From Panicum virgatum (taxonomy: Eukaryota; Streptophyta; Magnoliopsida; Poales; Poaceae), in the NCBI RefSeq assembly GCF_016808335.1, contig NC_053146.1, positions 30,419,495 to 30,483,494 of the forward strand: a stretch of DNA of 64,000 bases, given 5' to 3'. A model generated the notes under the pieces. That model saw only the letters and a program-made list of their open reading frames with translations, made no database searches and had not been told where the DNA came from. The position numbers and the translations under genes are program-made. Position 1 is the first letter of the stretch, and each line of letters starts with the position of its first letter. Of the stretch, positions 9,767 to 19,262 are shown in pieces.

Positions 9767-10572
9767 TCAACGGCACCTAGGGCAATTGCATCTAGGGCGC
9801 CCTCCTCCTTGCTTTTGTAGATCTCCGACCATCCCGAATAACTTCCTTATGTTGCGGACAAGGAAGTTGTAGTCTCTCTCAACCAAGCTCTCGATGTCAT
9901 CCATCCTTCGATCCATTGCCACGATTTGATCGTGACACCTATCGATGGTGGCGCAGAGATCCGCGATTTCATTGCAGCACTTGAAACAGCACCCTGAGTG
10001 ATGCCCGCTGCGGTTGGGGCTGTCATCGTCCTTCTTCTTCTTCTTGCTGCTGTCACCTTCGGAGGGGTCGTCTTCCTCCTTTCTCTCTTCGTCGGCCCAC
10101 CCCGGCCAATCATCATCGTAGTCACGACCGGTGGCGCCCCATGAACTAGGGCTCATGATGCTCTCCCAATCGCTGTCCCCCGCATAATCCTTCGGCTCCG
10201 GGGTGTGCTCGATGTAGTTCTTTCTTTTAACTCCGAGGAGGCGCAAGGAACGCCTAGGCGCGGGTGGCTTTTTGTCTTGTCGCTTCTCGCCTTCGTCTTC
10301 GTCACTGTTGATGATGACGACCACCCTTTGGCTTGAGCTAGCTTCTCGTTGCACCATTGAAGGCCCTTCCCTCCGACGCTCATCCTTGATTGAGTATTGA
10401 ATTTCTTCAGAGGGGCTTTCGCTTCACATCGCTTTGCTTCGACAAGGAGGGGCTGCGCACCGGTTGACAAGATGCGGCTAGGCGTCCTTGGTGTGGAGGT
10501 GTCGGGCGTCATGCCCCTCTCATTGATCTCCATCGCTTCAATCATAGCTCTTGCACTCGTTGGACCGGCCAT
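9767..10572 (-). pseudogene. Athila-1 accessory ORF in the env position
   Basis: Two overlapping minus-strand frames make up this region. The upstream one starts at 10572 (MAGPTSARAMIEAMEINER) in one register; the longer one (10357-9767, 196 codons) is in another. I infer one protein with a frameshift near 10340. The product is hydrophilic: an acidic and basic low-complexity segment (NSDEDEGEKR, a Lys run), a Cys-rich patch (CCFKCCNE), a likely helical stretch with heptad-like spacing (IDRCHDQIVAMDRRMDDIESL) and a C-terminal CNCPRC. It lies where Athila elements may carry an envelope-like gene, but I see no signal peptide or membrane segment. Function unknown. Confidence 0.5.
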
Positions 10573-11061
10573 TGTCGATGCCTCTCACGAGGTGGTGGTG
10601 TAGATTGAAAAGTATGAGAGAATAGATCTAACTTGCGCCTCTATTTAAGTCCCGAAAAGACTTGGACGAGAAGTCCAATATCTCTTCGGTTTTGGCATGC
10701 GAAATCTATAAGGCACAGGTTTGAAATTTCCTTATCTCGTACCTACCAAAAATCGAGACCGAATCGCAAACGAGGAGCCTCAGGCCGGCCGGCCTAGGGG
10801 TATTGGGCCGGCCGGCCCAGGGGTTTTTCAGCCCCCTAGACTCCAACTTTTTCTGAGGTGCTTACCAATAAATTAGAAGCCTATGTTTTACTCAAAGTTC
10901 ATCCAGAATAAAAATAAAAATACGAAAATAAAATATAAAAGAGAATATTTACAAACTTACCTTGCTTAACATCATTAGGCTTGACATTTCGTTTCCTGCT
11001 CCATGGTGTATATGTCAATGTAATGAAGGGGCACGACGTCGGGCTCCAAGAATACCTTTAG
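10573..11061. other. Athila-1 spacer between accessory ORF and pol
   Basis: Non-coding. Contains a second internal GGCCGGCC-rich patch (about 10782-10820, with three GGCCGGCC palindromes) and an AT-rich segment. No frame continues the integrase past about 11062. Confidence 0.55.
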
Positions 11062-13637
11062 TCACTGTCCGTTCACCACATATTGGTCACCTTTCACATC
11101 CATGATTGTCACCGCTCCTGTGGGTGAAACTGAGTGTACGACGTACGGTCCATCCCATTTGCTTTGTAATTTTCCTTTGCCAAAGAGTTTGAATCTTGAA
11201 TTGTAGAGTAGGACCGTGTCTCCTTCTTTGAATTCCTTGTTTTGTAATCGCTTGTCGTACCACCTCTTCATCCTTTCTTTGTAAATTGATGCACTATTGT
11301 ACGCTTTCAATCTTAACTCCTCCATTTTGCTTATTTGGATTCTCCTTTTAATTCCAGCGGCTTCCGCATCAAAGTTCATCTCCTTCATCGCCCAATACGC
11401 CTTATGTTCTAGCTCAACCGGCAAGTGGCATGTTTTTCCATAAACAAATTGATAATGAGTCATACCAATCGGGGTTTTGTGTGCCGTACGATATGCCCAT
11501 AGTGTATCATCTAGTCTCTCGACCAATCTTTTCCTCCTTTTACCACGGTCTTCTTTAAAATATCCTTCAATTGCTTGTTCGAAGTTTCCATTTGTCCGTT
11601 TGTTTGGGGGTGATAAGCTGTGGACACTCTATGTTCAATTTCCAATTTCTTCAAGCATTTACCAAAGTCTTTGCCCGTGAAGTGTGTTCCTCCGTCACTT
11701 ATCAAGATTCTCGGGACGCCATATCGAGGGAAGATTACCGATTTAATCATGTGCGTGGACTCCTCCGTTGATGCCTTCCGACATGCCATAACTTCAACCC
11801 ACTTTGAAACATAGTCCACCATCACCAATATATGCTCAAATCCATGTGAGTTCACAAATGGTCCCATGAAATCGATTCCCCAGACATCAAATAGATCTAT
11901 TTGCAAGTTGTAGTTCAATGGCATGGCATTCCTTTGCGAGATATTCCCCGTCCTTTGGCATTCCGAACAATTCGAAACAAATCTTTTCGCATCTTCATGC
12001 ATCTCGGGCCAATAGAATCCACTAGCCCATACCTTAGCTTGAGTTCTAAAGTGCCCATAATGTCCTCCATATCCCGACGAGTGACACTTCCTTAGAACTT
12101 CTTCACGTTCCTCCCTCGGTATGCATCTTCTTAGGACTCCATCTTGTCCATATCTATATAAGTATGGTGGATCCCAATAGTATTTTCTTCTTTCCGTGAT
12201 CACTCTTTTCCTTGCATTCTTATCCAAGTGATCCAAGGGCATCCCTTTTATTGCCCTTATTATTTCATTCATCCAACTATCTTTGTCGAGAATTCTATAT
12301 AGGTGATCATCTCTCATTTGATCCTCGATCGGTTCTTTTCCATCATCTCCATGGTTGATCCTTGATAGGTGGTCGGCCACAACGTTCTCGGCCCCTTTCT
12401 TGTCCCTTATCTCCACATCGAATTCTTGTAGCAATAGGATCCATCGAATCAAGCATGGTTTAGCTTCTTTCTTGGGCAAGAGATACTTGATTGCCGCATG
12501 GTCGGTATAAACTTTCACCTTTGAATTTACTATGTATGATCTGAATTTTTCGAAGGCGAATACCACGGCAAGCAATTCTTTCTCCGTTGTTGCATAATTA
12601 AATTGGGCTTCATTGAGAGTCTTGCTTGCGTAGTAGATAGCATTTACCTTCCCATCTTTTCTTTCTCCAAGAACGGATCCTATGGCGTAGTCGCTTGCAT
12701 CACACATGATTTCAAAAGGTAGATTCCAATCCGGAGGTTGCATGATAGGAGCATTTATGAGGGATTGCTTGAGTGTTCGAAATGCGTGAAGACAATCACT
12801 AACAAAATTGTACTCCACATCTTTTTGGAGAAGTTGTGTCAATGGCTTGGTGATTTTTGAAAAATCCTTTATGAACCTCCTATAGAATCCGGCATGACCG
12901 AGGAAGCTCCTCAAAGATTTGATGTTCGTAGGTGGTGGCAATTTCTCCACGGTTTCTATCTTTGCTTTGTCCACCTCTATCACTCTCTCGGAGATAACAT
13001 GACCGAGAACAATTCCTTCTTTCACCATGAAATGACACTTCTCCCAGTTGAGCACAAGATCAACCTCTCCACATCTTTTAAGAACTTTCTCCAAATTTGC
13101 CAAGCAATTTTCAAAGCTTGTACCATGCACCGAGAAATCATCCATGAATACCTCCATAATCTCTTCTATGAAATCTGAAAATATAACCATCATGCACCTT
13201 TGAAAAGAAGCTGGCGCATTGCATAATCCAAAAGGCATCCTCCGATATGCAAAAGTTCCATACAGGCAAGTAAACGTGGTCTTATGTTGATCATCCGGAT
13301 GAATAGGTATTTGGAAGAATCCCGAGTATCCATTAAGGTAACAAAAGTGTGAATGCTTTGCCAACCTTTCTAGCATCTTGTCAATGAATGGTAGTGGAAA
13401 ATGATCCTTCCTCGTTGCCTTATTCAATTTTCTATAATCGATGCACATCCTCCATCCCGTGATGGTTCTTTGCGGTATCAATTGCTCCTTCTCATTTTTC
13501 ACAACCGTGAGTCCTCCTTTCTTCGGAACGCAATGCACGGGGCTTACCCATTCACTATGTGGCACGGGGTATATTATTACGGCATTCAATAATTTGATAA
13601 CCTCCTTCTTCACCACATCACGCATAGCATGGCTCAA
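11062..13637 (-). pseudogene. pol: Athila-1 RT, RNase H and integrase
   Basis: The main frame (13637-11511, 708 codons) carries RT with [28 protein letters not shown] and the catalytic FMDD; RNase H with [21 protein letters not shown] and VVADHLS, giving the expected D-E-D-D set; and integrase with a HHCC finger (CSECQR), then [16 protein letters not shown] and NGQMET for the D-D-E triad. The frame is lost at about 11520 and resumes in another register (11526-11062) with [14 protein letters not shown] and the integrase C-terminal SH3-like part ending YVVNGQ, so one frameshift separates them. The 5' side is broken by a 79-bp duplication. Confidence 0.9.
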
Positions 13638-13718
13638 CCGGCATGGGGTATATTATTCCGGCATTCAATAATTTGATAACCTCCTTCTTCACCACATCAC
13701 GCATAGCATGGCTCAACC
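13561..13718. repeat. 79-bp tandem duplication inside Athila-1 pol
   Basis: Bases 13561-13639 (GGCACGGGGTATATTATTAC...) are repeated at 13640-13718 with two visible mismatches. The unit covers the codons for the segment [17 protein letters not shown] at the start of RT. Since 79 is not a multiple of three, it shifts the frame and separates the linker frame (14139-13618) from the RT frame. Confidence 0.93.
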
Positions 13719-14278
13719 TTCTTTGATGCTCTACGACCGGCTTGTATTGCTCCTCGAGTTGTATACGATGTGTGCAAAAAGCGGGGCTAATACCTTTCAA
13801 GTCATTAATCGAGTAGCTGATCACCTTTTTGTGCTTCTTCAATAAATTCAGCAACTTCTCCGTCTCTTCCGGGCTCAATTTGTCGCTAATAACCACCGGA
13901 AAAGTCTTGCCATCTCCCAATAATTCATATTTCAATCCCTTGGGGAGTGGCTTCATCTCAACATCGGGCGCACCATCCTCTTCTTGATCTAACTCTCCAA
14001 TGTCTTCAAATTTTTCTTCCTCCAAATTCCCGTGTTGCGGCTTCAACTCTTCCATTGTTTCCACTAGTTCTCCAGTCTTGATCATCTTGAGCGTCTCTAT
14101 TCTCCAAAGCACGTTGGAGAGGATCCCTGAAAGAATCAATGGAACGAATGCTCTCTACCTCTTCGTTATCAAGAGGTAGAGGTGAAGCAAAAGACGGTTT
14201 TGAATGAAATTCAAATGTGCGCTTCTCTCCATCTAGATCAAAAGTGACAATCCCTTTTCCAACATCTAGAACAAGCAT
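13618..14278 (-). pseudogene. pol: Athila-1 protease-to-RT linker
   Basis: Two overlapping frames (14278-14006 and 14139-13618) encode the hydrophilic linker between protease and RT. The upstream piece starts MLVLDVGKGIVTFDLDGEKR, the continuation of the protease fold after GKPFLKLVNA of the preceding frame; the downstream piece ends with [20 protein letters not shown], the approach to RT. Two frameshifts (near 14270 and near 14080) and the 79-bp duplication explain why they are separate. Confidence 0.75.
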
Positions 14279-15230
14279 TTACTAATTTGAGAAAGGGTTT
14301 TCCAAGGATTATGCCTTCATGCTCATCATCACTAGCATTAATCACAAAAAAGTCGGTAGGAATTTTTTTACCCGCTATGGCAACATTTAGATTTCTAAGC
14401 ACTCCTAGCGGTTTGATTAATATACCATCTCCCATGATCAATTTAATGTTTGTGGCATCTAGGTTTGATGTTTCGTTAAAAATCTCAACATAAACCTTGG
14501 AACTCATCACACTAACATGGGCGCTAACGTCACATAAAACATTGCAACATTTTGTTCCGTCTATCATGCAATCAACACGAGGTGTGGGTGATGGATTACC
14601 TTCGCCTTGATCGCTTCCAATCGCATATACTTGGGCTATGTGCATGTAGGGTGATGATTCCGATTTCACTCCCATGATCTTTTTGACCTCTAGCACTTCG
14701 TCCAAGTCAATCTCTTCCTCTTTTTCTTCAAAAAGTTTCCGAATAATATCACCGGCCGATTCCTTGCCAAATGTATATCCCGTGTGATTATCTGGCGGAA
14801 AGTCTTCCGCTACCACCTTCGCCATTCCTCGTTGATTTGGATGCGGTCTTGCTTTGTCGAACAATCTTCCGAAGTCAATTGGTATCCAATCCATTTGCTC
14901 GAATTCTCTTAGCGATTTGGCGGTGCCCATGGTTCTTCCTTTCTTTTCCGGGTCATCTTTCATTGCACTCCGGATCGATGCTTCTTCATCGTGGTTTGTC
15001 TCTATGACTTTTGCATGCTTCGGTTGTTCTTCCCTCACTTTTGATGTCTCTTTTCTGAAAATTCCAGCAAGCACCCGCACTTGAGATTCTTCCTCGGAGC
15101 TTACCGAACATTGTTTTTCCCAATCTCTTCGCATGGCCGCACCCTTGCTGATTTTTTGTAGGAGTTGGGCGGCTTCCGTGAGTGTTTTCTCCATGAGATC
15201 TCCTCCTGCACACATTTGAACAAACTGCAT
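14238..15230 (-). pseudogene. gag-pro: Athila-1 gag C-terminus and protease
   Basis: A 330-codon frame: a Lys/Glu-rich gag C-terminal region, then a retropepsin-like domain (VDCMIDGTKCCNVLCD..., LIMGDGILIKPLGV, ILGKPFLKL). The active-site triad, expected as D-S/T/L-G, reads CDVSAHVSVM, so the Gly is lost and protease activity is doubtful. No zinc knuckle is evident. The frame breaks at 15230-15253 from the upstream gag frame and near 14270 into the linker. Confidence 0.8.
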
Positions 15231-15252
15231 GCACTCAGGGGGTTAGGGAAAA

Positions 15253-15789
15253 TTAAAAGGTATGCAAGAGTATTTCACTGGAAAATCCGAGCTTCGGTCC
15301 TTGTTCAATCAATCCATTGAATCTATCCCATGCTTGATCTATCCCTTCTTCTTCTCCTTGTGCGAAGTTGATCACTTGCTTCCTAATATGTTGAACCTTG
15401 CTTAACGGAAAGAACCGCTCGCAAAATTTCTTCATCAAGTCATCCCAATTTCCTTTTACCTCGAAGGATGCAAGTGCAAACCATCTTCTCGCTTCTTCCG
15501 CAAGTGAGTATGGGAAAATATTCCATCTAAACCAAGCTAGCGGAACTCCATCTTGTTGTACCGTGTTGCATAGCATTGCGAACCACTTGATATGTCTATA
15601 TGGGTTGTCCGTCTCATCTCCCCTAAAGGGGTTTGCCGCCGCCATCTTGATGATTTGAGGCTTGATCTCGCACTCGGTGGCTCGCAACACCGAATCTGAT
15701 TTTTGCATGTCAAAGTCCTCCGATCGCGGGCTTGCATAATCCCTTAGTGATTTTTCTCCTTCCTCCACGTGTTGAATGAGATGGTCCAC
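15253..15789 (-). pseudogene. gag: Athila-1 gag capsid region
   Basis: 178 codons with the retrotransposon gag core: NPFRGDETDNPYRHIKWF, AWFRWNIFPYSLAEEARRWF, WDDLMKKFCERFFP and the helix with IRKQVINFAQGEEEGIDQAW. This order is typical of Athila/Tat gag. The start MDHLIQHVEEGEKSL is the first Met of the frame and lies about 110 bases from the primer site. The frame stops after EILLHTF and resumes as MQFVQMCAGGD at 15230, so a stop or indel lies between. Confidence 0.82.
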
Positions 15790-15897
15790 CTAGACAATCA
15801 AAACAAAAACAAGAAAACAAAAATTTTCTAGGGAAAAAGGTTAGGTGTTAGTAACCAACAAAATTAATACAAAGTTAAATGTAGCAAAATCGCTTGT

Positions 15898-15915
15898 TCC
15901 CCGGCAACGGCGCCA
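15898..15915 (-). other. Athila-1 primer-binding site (tRNA-Asp)
   Basis: Minus-strand TGGCGCCGTTGCCGGGGA, eight bases inside the LTR end. It is complementary to the 3' end of plant tRNA-Asp (known for Athila elements). The same bases occur at 35331-35348 in Athila-2. Confidence 0.88.
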
Positions 15916-15923
15916 GAAAAGCT

Positions 15924-17137
15924 TGTTGACGCTTCTTAAAGCGCCAATTTACGTACCGCAAGCGCACAGATCATGTAGCTTTTCCCTTAGAGTATTCCCC
16001 CAAGGTTTATCAATCCACGGAACAAGTGTATTACTATGCTTAAGTAAGCACTAATGATGTTGGTAAAAGATCTATATTGAGTGATTGAATGTGAAATAGA
16101 TCTAATCTAACCAATCTAATCTAAACTAGTGAGCAATGATAGATGTGTGCACAAGATATGAAGAGCATTTGTCCATAGGGTCTAGGATCACTAGAGATGT
16201 AATCGCCAAGCAATGAAGAACGGATCTAATCTACCAAAGGTGTGTTCGAAGATCAAAACCTTTCCCTCCCGCATACTGTCACTACACGAGGATAATCGGT
16301 AACGAATCAATCAAGAACATGATAGTTGATGTAATCTAAGTAAACCATGCAAGAGCAAAGCAAACCCAAAGCCAAGTCGCGAACTATTAGGCATCAAAGC
16401 ATCATCAACAAGAATCGTGGTAGATCAATCTCATAAAGGATTCGGCAATTACAACTCAAGATCTCCTTACAACCCCATGAACAAACGAGGGCTTTACCCC
16501 ATGAAGCTAAGCGAAGCGTAGTCGATCATGGTGGTGAAATCTCCGGCAAGGGATGGATCCCTTGCTGTCCTCCAACTTGTAGCGGCGCCGAGGGACGATG
16601 AGGCCCCCGGTGTCGCCTTTCTCTTGTGTCTAACTCGAATGTATCTCTGGATGCTCTTCCCTGGATCCTCTAGATGCTATCTCCGCGATCCTTCTGCGAT
16701 CCCCCTCTTTGATGGCGGCTTCGGGGTATTTATAGGCAGATATGGTCGGTGGTTTTGGTGAAACATAGACTAATGTTGACCCATACTTCGTGCTGAAGAA
16801 AACTGAGACCGATTGGGCTCCGAAATGGGCTAGGCCGGCCGGCCCAAGGGCTCCAGGCTGGCCGGCCTGGGCCCTTTCTGGCCCCTTTCGGTCCCATCTT
16901 TCGCGTGTGGCCTCTTCCTCTTATTCCTCATCTTAGCCCAGTTGTAACCATGTGTCAAAACATCTCCGAAAATGTCCAATTTCCTGTCAAAATGCAACAT
17001 GCTCCAAAATCCAGGACAAAATCGAAAACGGTCAAGTTCGGGTGCCAAGTGGCGGGTTAGTACATGAATCATCCCGAAGAATTTACCAAAACAACTCCTA
17101 ATCATATAGTAAAATGGGTACTTAAGGAGCTCCATCA
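15924..17137 (-). repeat. Athila-1 5' LTR (right copy)
   Basis: Second LTR of Athila-1, 1,214 bases against 1,212 for the left one. Its right end reads GGAGCTCCATCA where the left copy has GGAGCGCCAACA, so the terminal CA is kept. Minus-strand TATAAATA lies at 16727-16734, with GGCCGGCC palindromes upstream at about 16833-16870. Directly followed by the target duplication GCTTA. Confidence 0.92.
16727..16734 (-). promoter_or_regulatory. TATA box in Athila-1 5' LTR
   Basis: TATAAATA on the minus strand, in the same position as at 7552-7559. This is the copy that would drive the element. Confidence 0.65.
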
Positions 17138-17142
17138 GCTTA

Positions 17143-17850
17143 GCAGGATATTATCGGAGGTTCATTGAGAATTTCTCCTAAATCGCGAAGCCTTTGACTT
17201 CTTTGCTTGAGAAGAATGTGGATTTCATATGGACTGATGAGCGTCAGATGGCCTTTGATGAGCTGAAGAAGAGGTTGACTACGGCACCAGTCCTTACTCT
17301 GCCAAACCAGAGCAAGAGGTTCATGGTGTATTGTGATGCTTCGAAGGATGGTCTTGGTTGTGTCTTGATGCAGGAGGGCAGAGTGATTGCTTATGCTTCA
17401 CGGCAGTTACGTCGGCATGAGATGAACTATCCCACTCATGACCTTGAGTTAGCCACAGTTGTGCATGCTCTGAAGATTTGGAGGCATTACTTGTACGGGC
17501 AGCAGTGTGATATCTACACTGATCACAAGAGCCTCAAGTATATTTTCACGCAGAATGAGCTGAACATGCGGCAGAGGAGATGGTTAGAGCTAGTCAAGGA
17601 TTATGACTTGGAGATTCACTATCATCAGGGAAAGGCCAATGTTGTGGCAGACGCTCTGAGCAGAAGAAGCTATGTCAACATGGCCGTGGCTTTCCAGATG
17701 CCTCCAGAGTTATGCGAGGAGTTTGAGCAGTTGAGTCTAGATTTCTTGCATCATACTTCGAGTGCAGCATTCGAGGCAGAGCCCACTCTAGAGGTAGAGA
17801 TCCGGCAGCATCAGAAGGAAGATGAGAAGCTGCAGGAGTTTCGTGAGTAG
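17143..17850 (+). pseudogene. pol: Element B RT thumb and RNase H
   Basis: Continues the split RT from [16 protein letters not shown] stop lies at 17179-17181, then the frame is open to TAG at 17848. RNase H is complete by motif: [33 protein letters not shown] and VVADALSRR, giving the D-E-D-D set. The TAG at 17848 falls where the integrase lead-in of relatives has Gln. Confidence 0.88.
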
Positions 17851-18794
17851 CTCAAGAAAGGCAAGGCTCCTCATTTCAGAGAGGATGATCAGGGTACTTT
17901 GTGGTACAAGAACCAGATTTGTGTGCCAGAGGGGAATGATCTCAGGAAGTTGATTCTGAGTGAGGCTCATGATACGGCTTACTCTATTCATCCAGGCAGT
18001 ACTAAGATGTACTATGATCTTAAGGAGCGTTTCTGGTGGCCCGTGATGAAGCGTTCAGTCGCCGAGTATGTGGCCATCTGCGACACATGTTAGCGTGTGA
18101 AGGCAGAGCATCAGAGGCTAGCCGGTTTATTGCAGCCGTTGAAGATTCCCGAGTGGAAATGGGAGGAGATCACGATGGATTTCATAGTGGGATTGCCTCG
18201 TACTCAGCAGGGGTATAACTCTATATGGGTAGTAGTGGACCGTTTGACGAAGGTTGCTCACTTCATTCCGGTGAACACTACTTACTCCGGTGGCAGACTT
18301 GTAGAGTTGTATATCTCCCGGATTGTCTGTTTGCATGGTGTGCCCAAGAAGATCATATCTGATAGAGGATCACAGTTCACTTCACAGTTCTGGGAGCAGC
18401 TCCATGATTCGTTGGATACGAAGCTGCTGCTTCAGTACCGCCTATCATCCTCAGACAGATGGGCAGACAGAGAGAACCAACCAAGTGTTGGAGGATATGC
18501 TGAGAGCTTGTGCTATTCTGTATGGTACCAGTTGGGATAAGTGCCTGTCGTATGCTGAGTTTTCCTACAACAACAGCTACCAGGCTAGTCTAAAGAAGTC
18601 CCCCTTTGAGGCATTGTATGGCAGAAAGTGCAGGACTCCTTTATTGGGATCAGATTGGCGAGAAGCAGCTCTTTGGCCCTGACATTATAGAAGATGCAGA
18701 GCAGATGGTACAGACTGTGCGGGAAAATCTGAGGATTGCATAGACTACGCAGAAGAGCTATGCAGATGGCAAACGGAGGGACCTGACCTTTAAG
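17851..18794 (+). pseudogene. pol: Element B integrase core
   Basis: Zinc-finger part [18 protein letters not shown] ... ICDTC (HHCC) with TAG at 18091 directly after the second Cys pair, where family members have Gln. The catalytic core has [10 protein letters not shown] and SDRGSQFTSQFW in one register; a one-base insertion near 18430 moves [15 protein letters not shown] into another; a further indel near 18650 moves the frame again after KCRTPL. TAG at 18741 is a third nonsense site (again where relatives have Gln). The D-D-E residues are all encoded, though in two frames. Confidence 0.85.
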
Positions 18795-19226
18795 GTGAAC
18801 GATTATGTGTACTTGAAGGTGTCACCAATGCGGGGAATCCACAGGTTTAATATAAAAGGGAAATTAGCACTAAGGTACATTGGTCCATTCAGGGTGCTGG
18901 AGAGGAAAGGCGAAGTTGCTTATCGCCTAGAGTTGCCCACTGATCTCTCCGGAGTACATGATGTCTTCCATATCTCTCAGCTGAGGAAATATCTGCGACT
19001 ACCTGAGGAGCAGGCACCACTAGATGGGTTAGAGGTGCAGGAAGATCTGACCTATACTGAGCATCCGGTGAAGATTCTGGAGACATCAGAGAGAGTTACA
19101 CGGAACAAGCGCATCAAGATGTGCAGAGTTCAGTGGAGTCATCACAGTGAAGCTGAGGCTACATGGGAGCGAGAAGATGAGCTGAGGAAGACATATCCAG
19201 ATCTCTTTGCTAGCCAGTCCAGCTGA
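18795..19226 (+). pseudogene. pol: Element B integrase C-terminus with chromodomain-like tail
   Basis: 143 codons open to a TGA after FASQSS. Contains the integrase C-terminal fold (VYLKVSPMRGIHRFNIKGKL, LRYIGPFRVLERKGEVAYRL) and then YTEHPVKILETSERVTRNK with VQWSHHSEAEATWEREDEL, the signature of the chromodomain that steers chromovirus integration towards particular chromatin. The order and length are as in D. Open only because the damage lies upstream. Confidence 0.85.
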
Positions 19227-19242
19227 ATCTCGGGGACGAGAT

Positions 19243-19262
19243 TCCTATAAGGCGGTAGGGTT
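19243..19262 (+). other. Element B polypurine tract (mutated)
   Basis: AAGGCGGTAGGGTT before the LTR, against AAGGGGGTAGGATT in B' and AGGGGGGAAGGC in A. A C interrupts the purine run. Confidence 0.65.

Larger units (their letters stand above)
6744..17137 (-). mobile_element. Athila-1: Athila-lineage element inserted in element B pol
   Basis: The element is bounded by TG...CA LTRs (6744-7955 and 15924-17137) and flanked by the 5-bp duplication GCTTA at 6739-6743 and 17138-17142. Coding runs on the minus strand: gag, protease, RT, RNase H, integrase, then an accessory frame. The primer site (15898-15915) is complementary to plant tRNA-Asp, as known for Athila elements, and RT phrases such as [19 protein letters not shown] are Athila-type. 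At least four frame breaks make it defective. The two LTRs differ at a few percent of positions by eye, older than element D. Confidence 0.93.

Noticed and set aside
9767..10357. Envelope gene of an Athila-type retrovirus-like element
   Set aside because: No signal peptide, membrane segment or glycosylation-rich ectodomain is visible in the frame.
13618..15789. CRISPR-like or satellite arrays anywhere in the window
   Set aside because: No array of short regular repeats with unique spacers exists; all repeats found are LTRs, leader units, one 79-bp duplication or low-complexity tracts.
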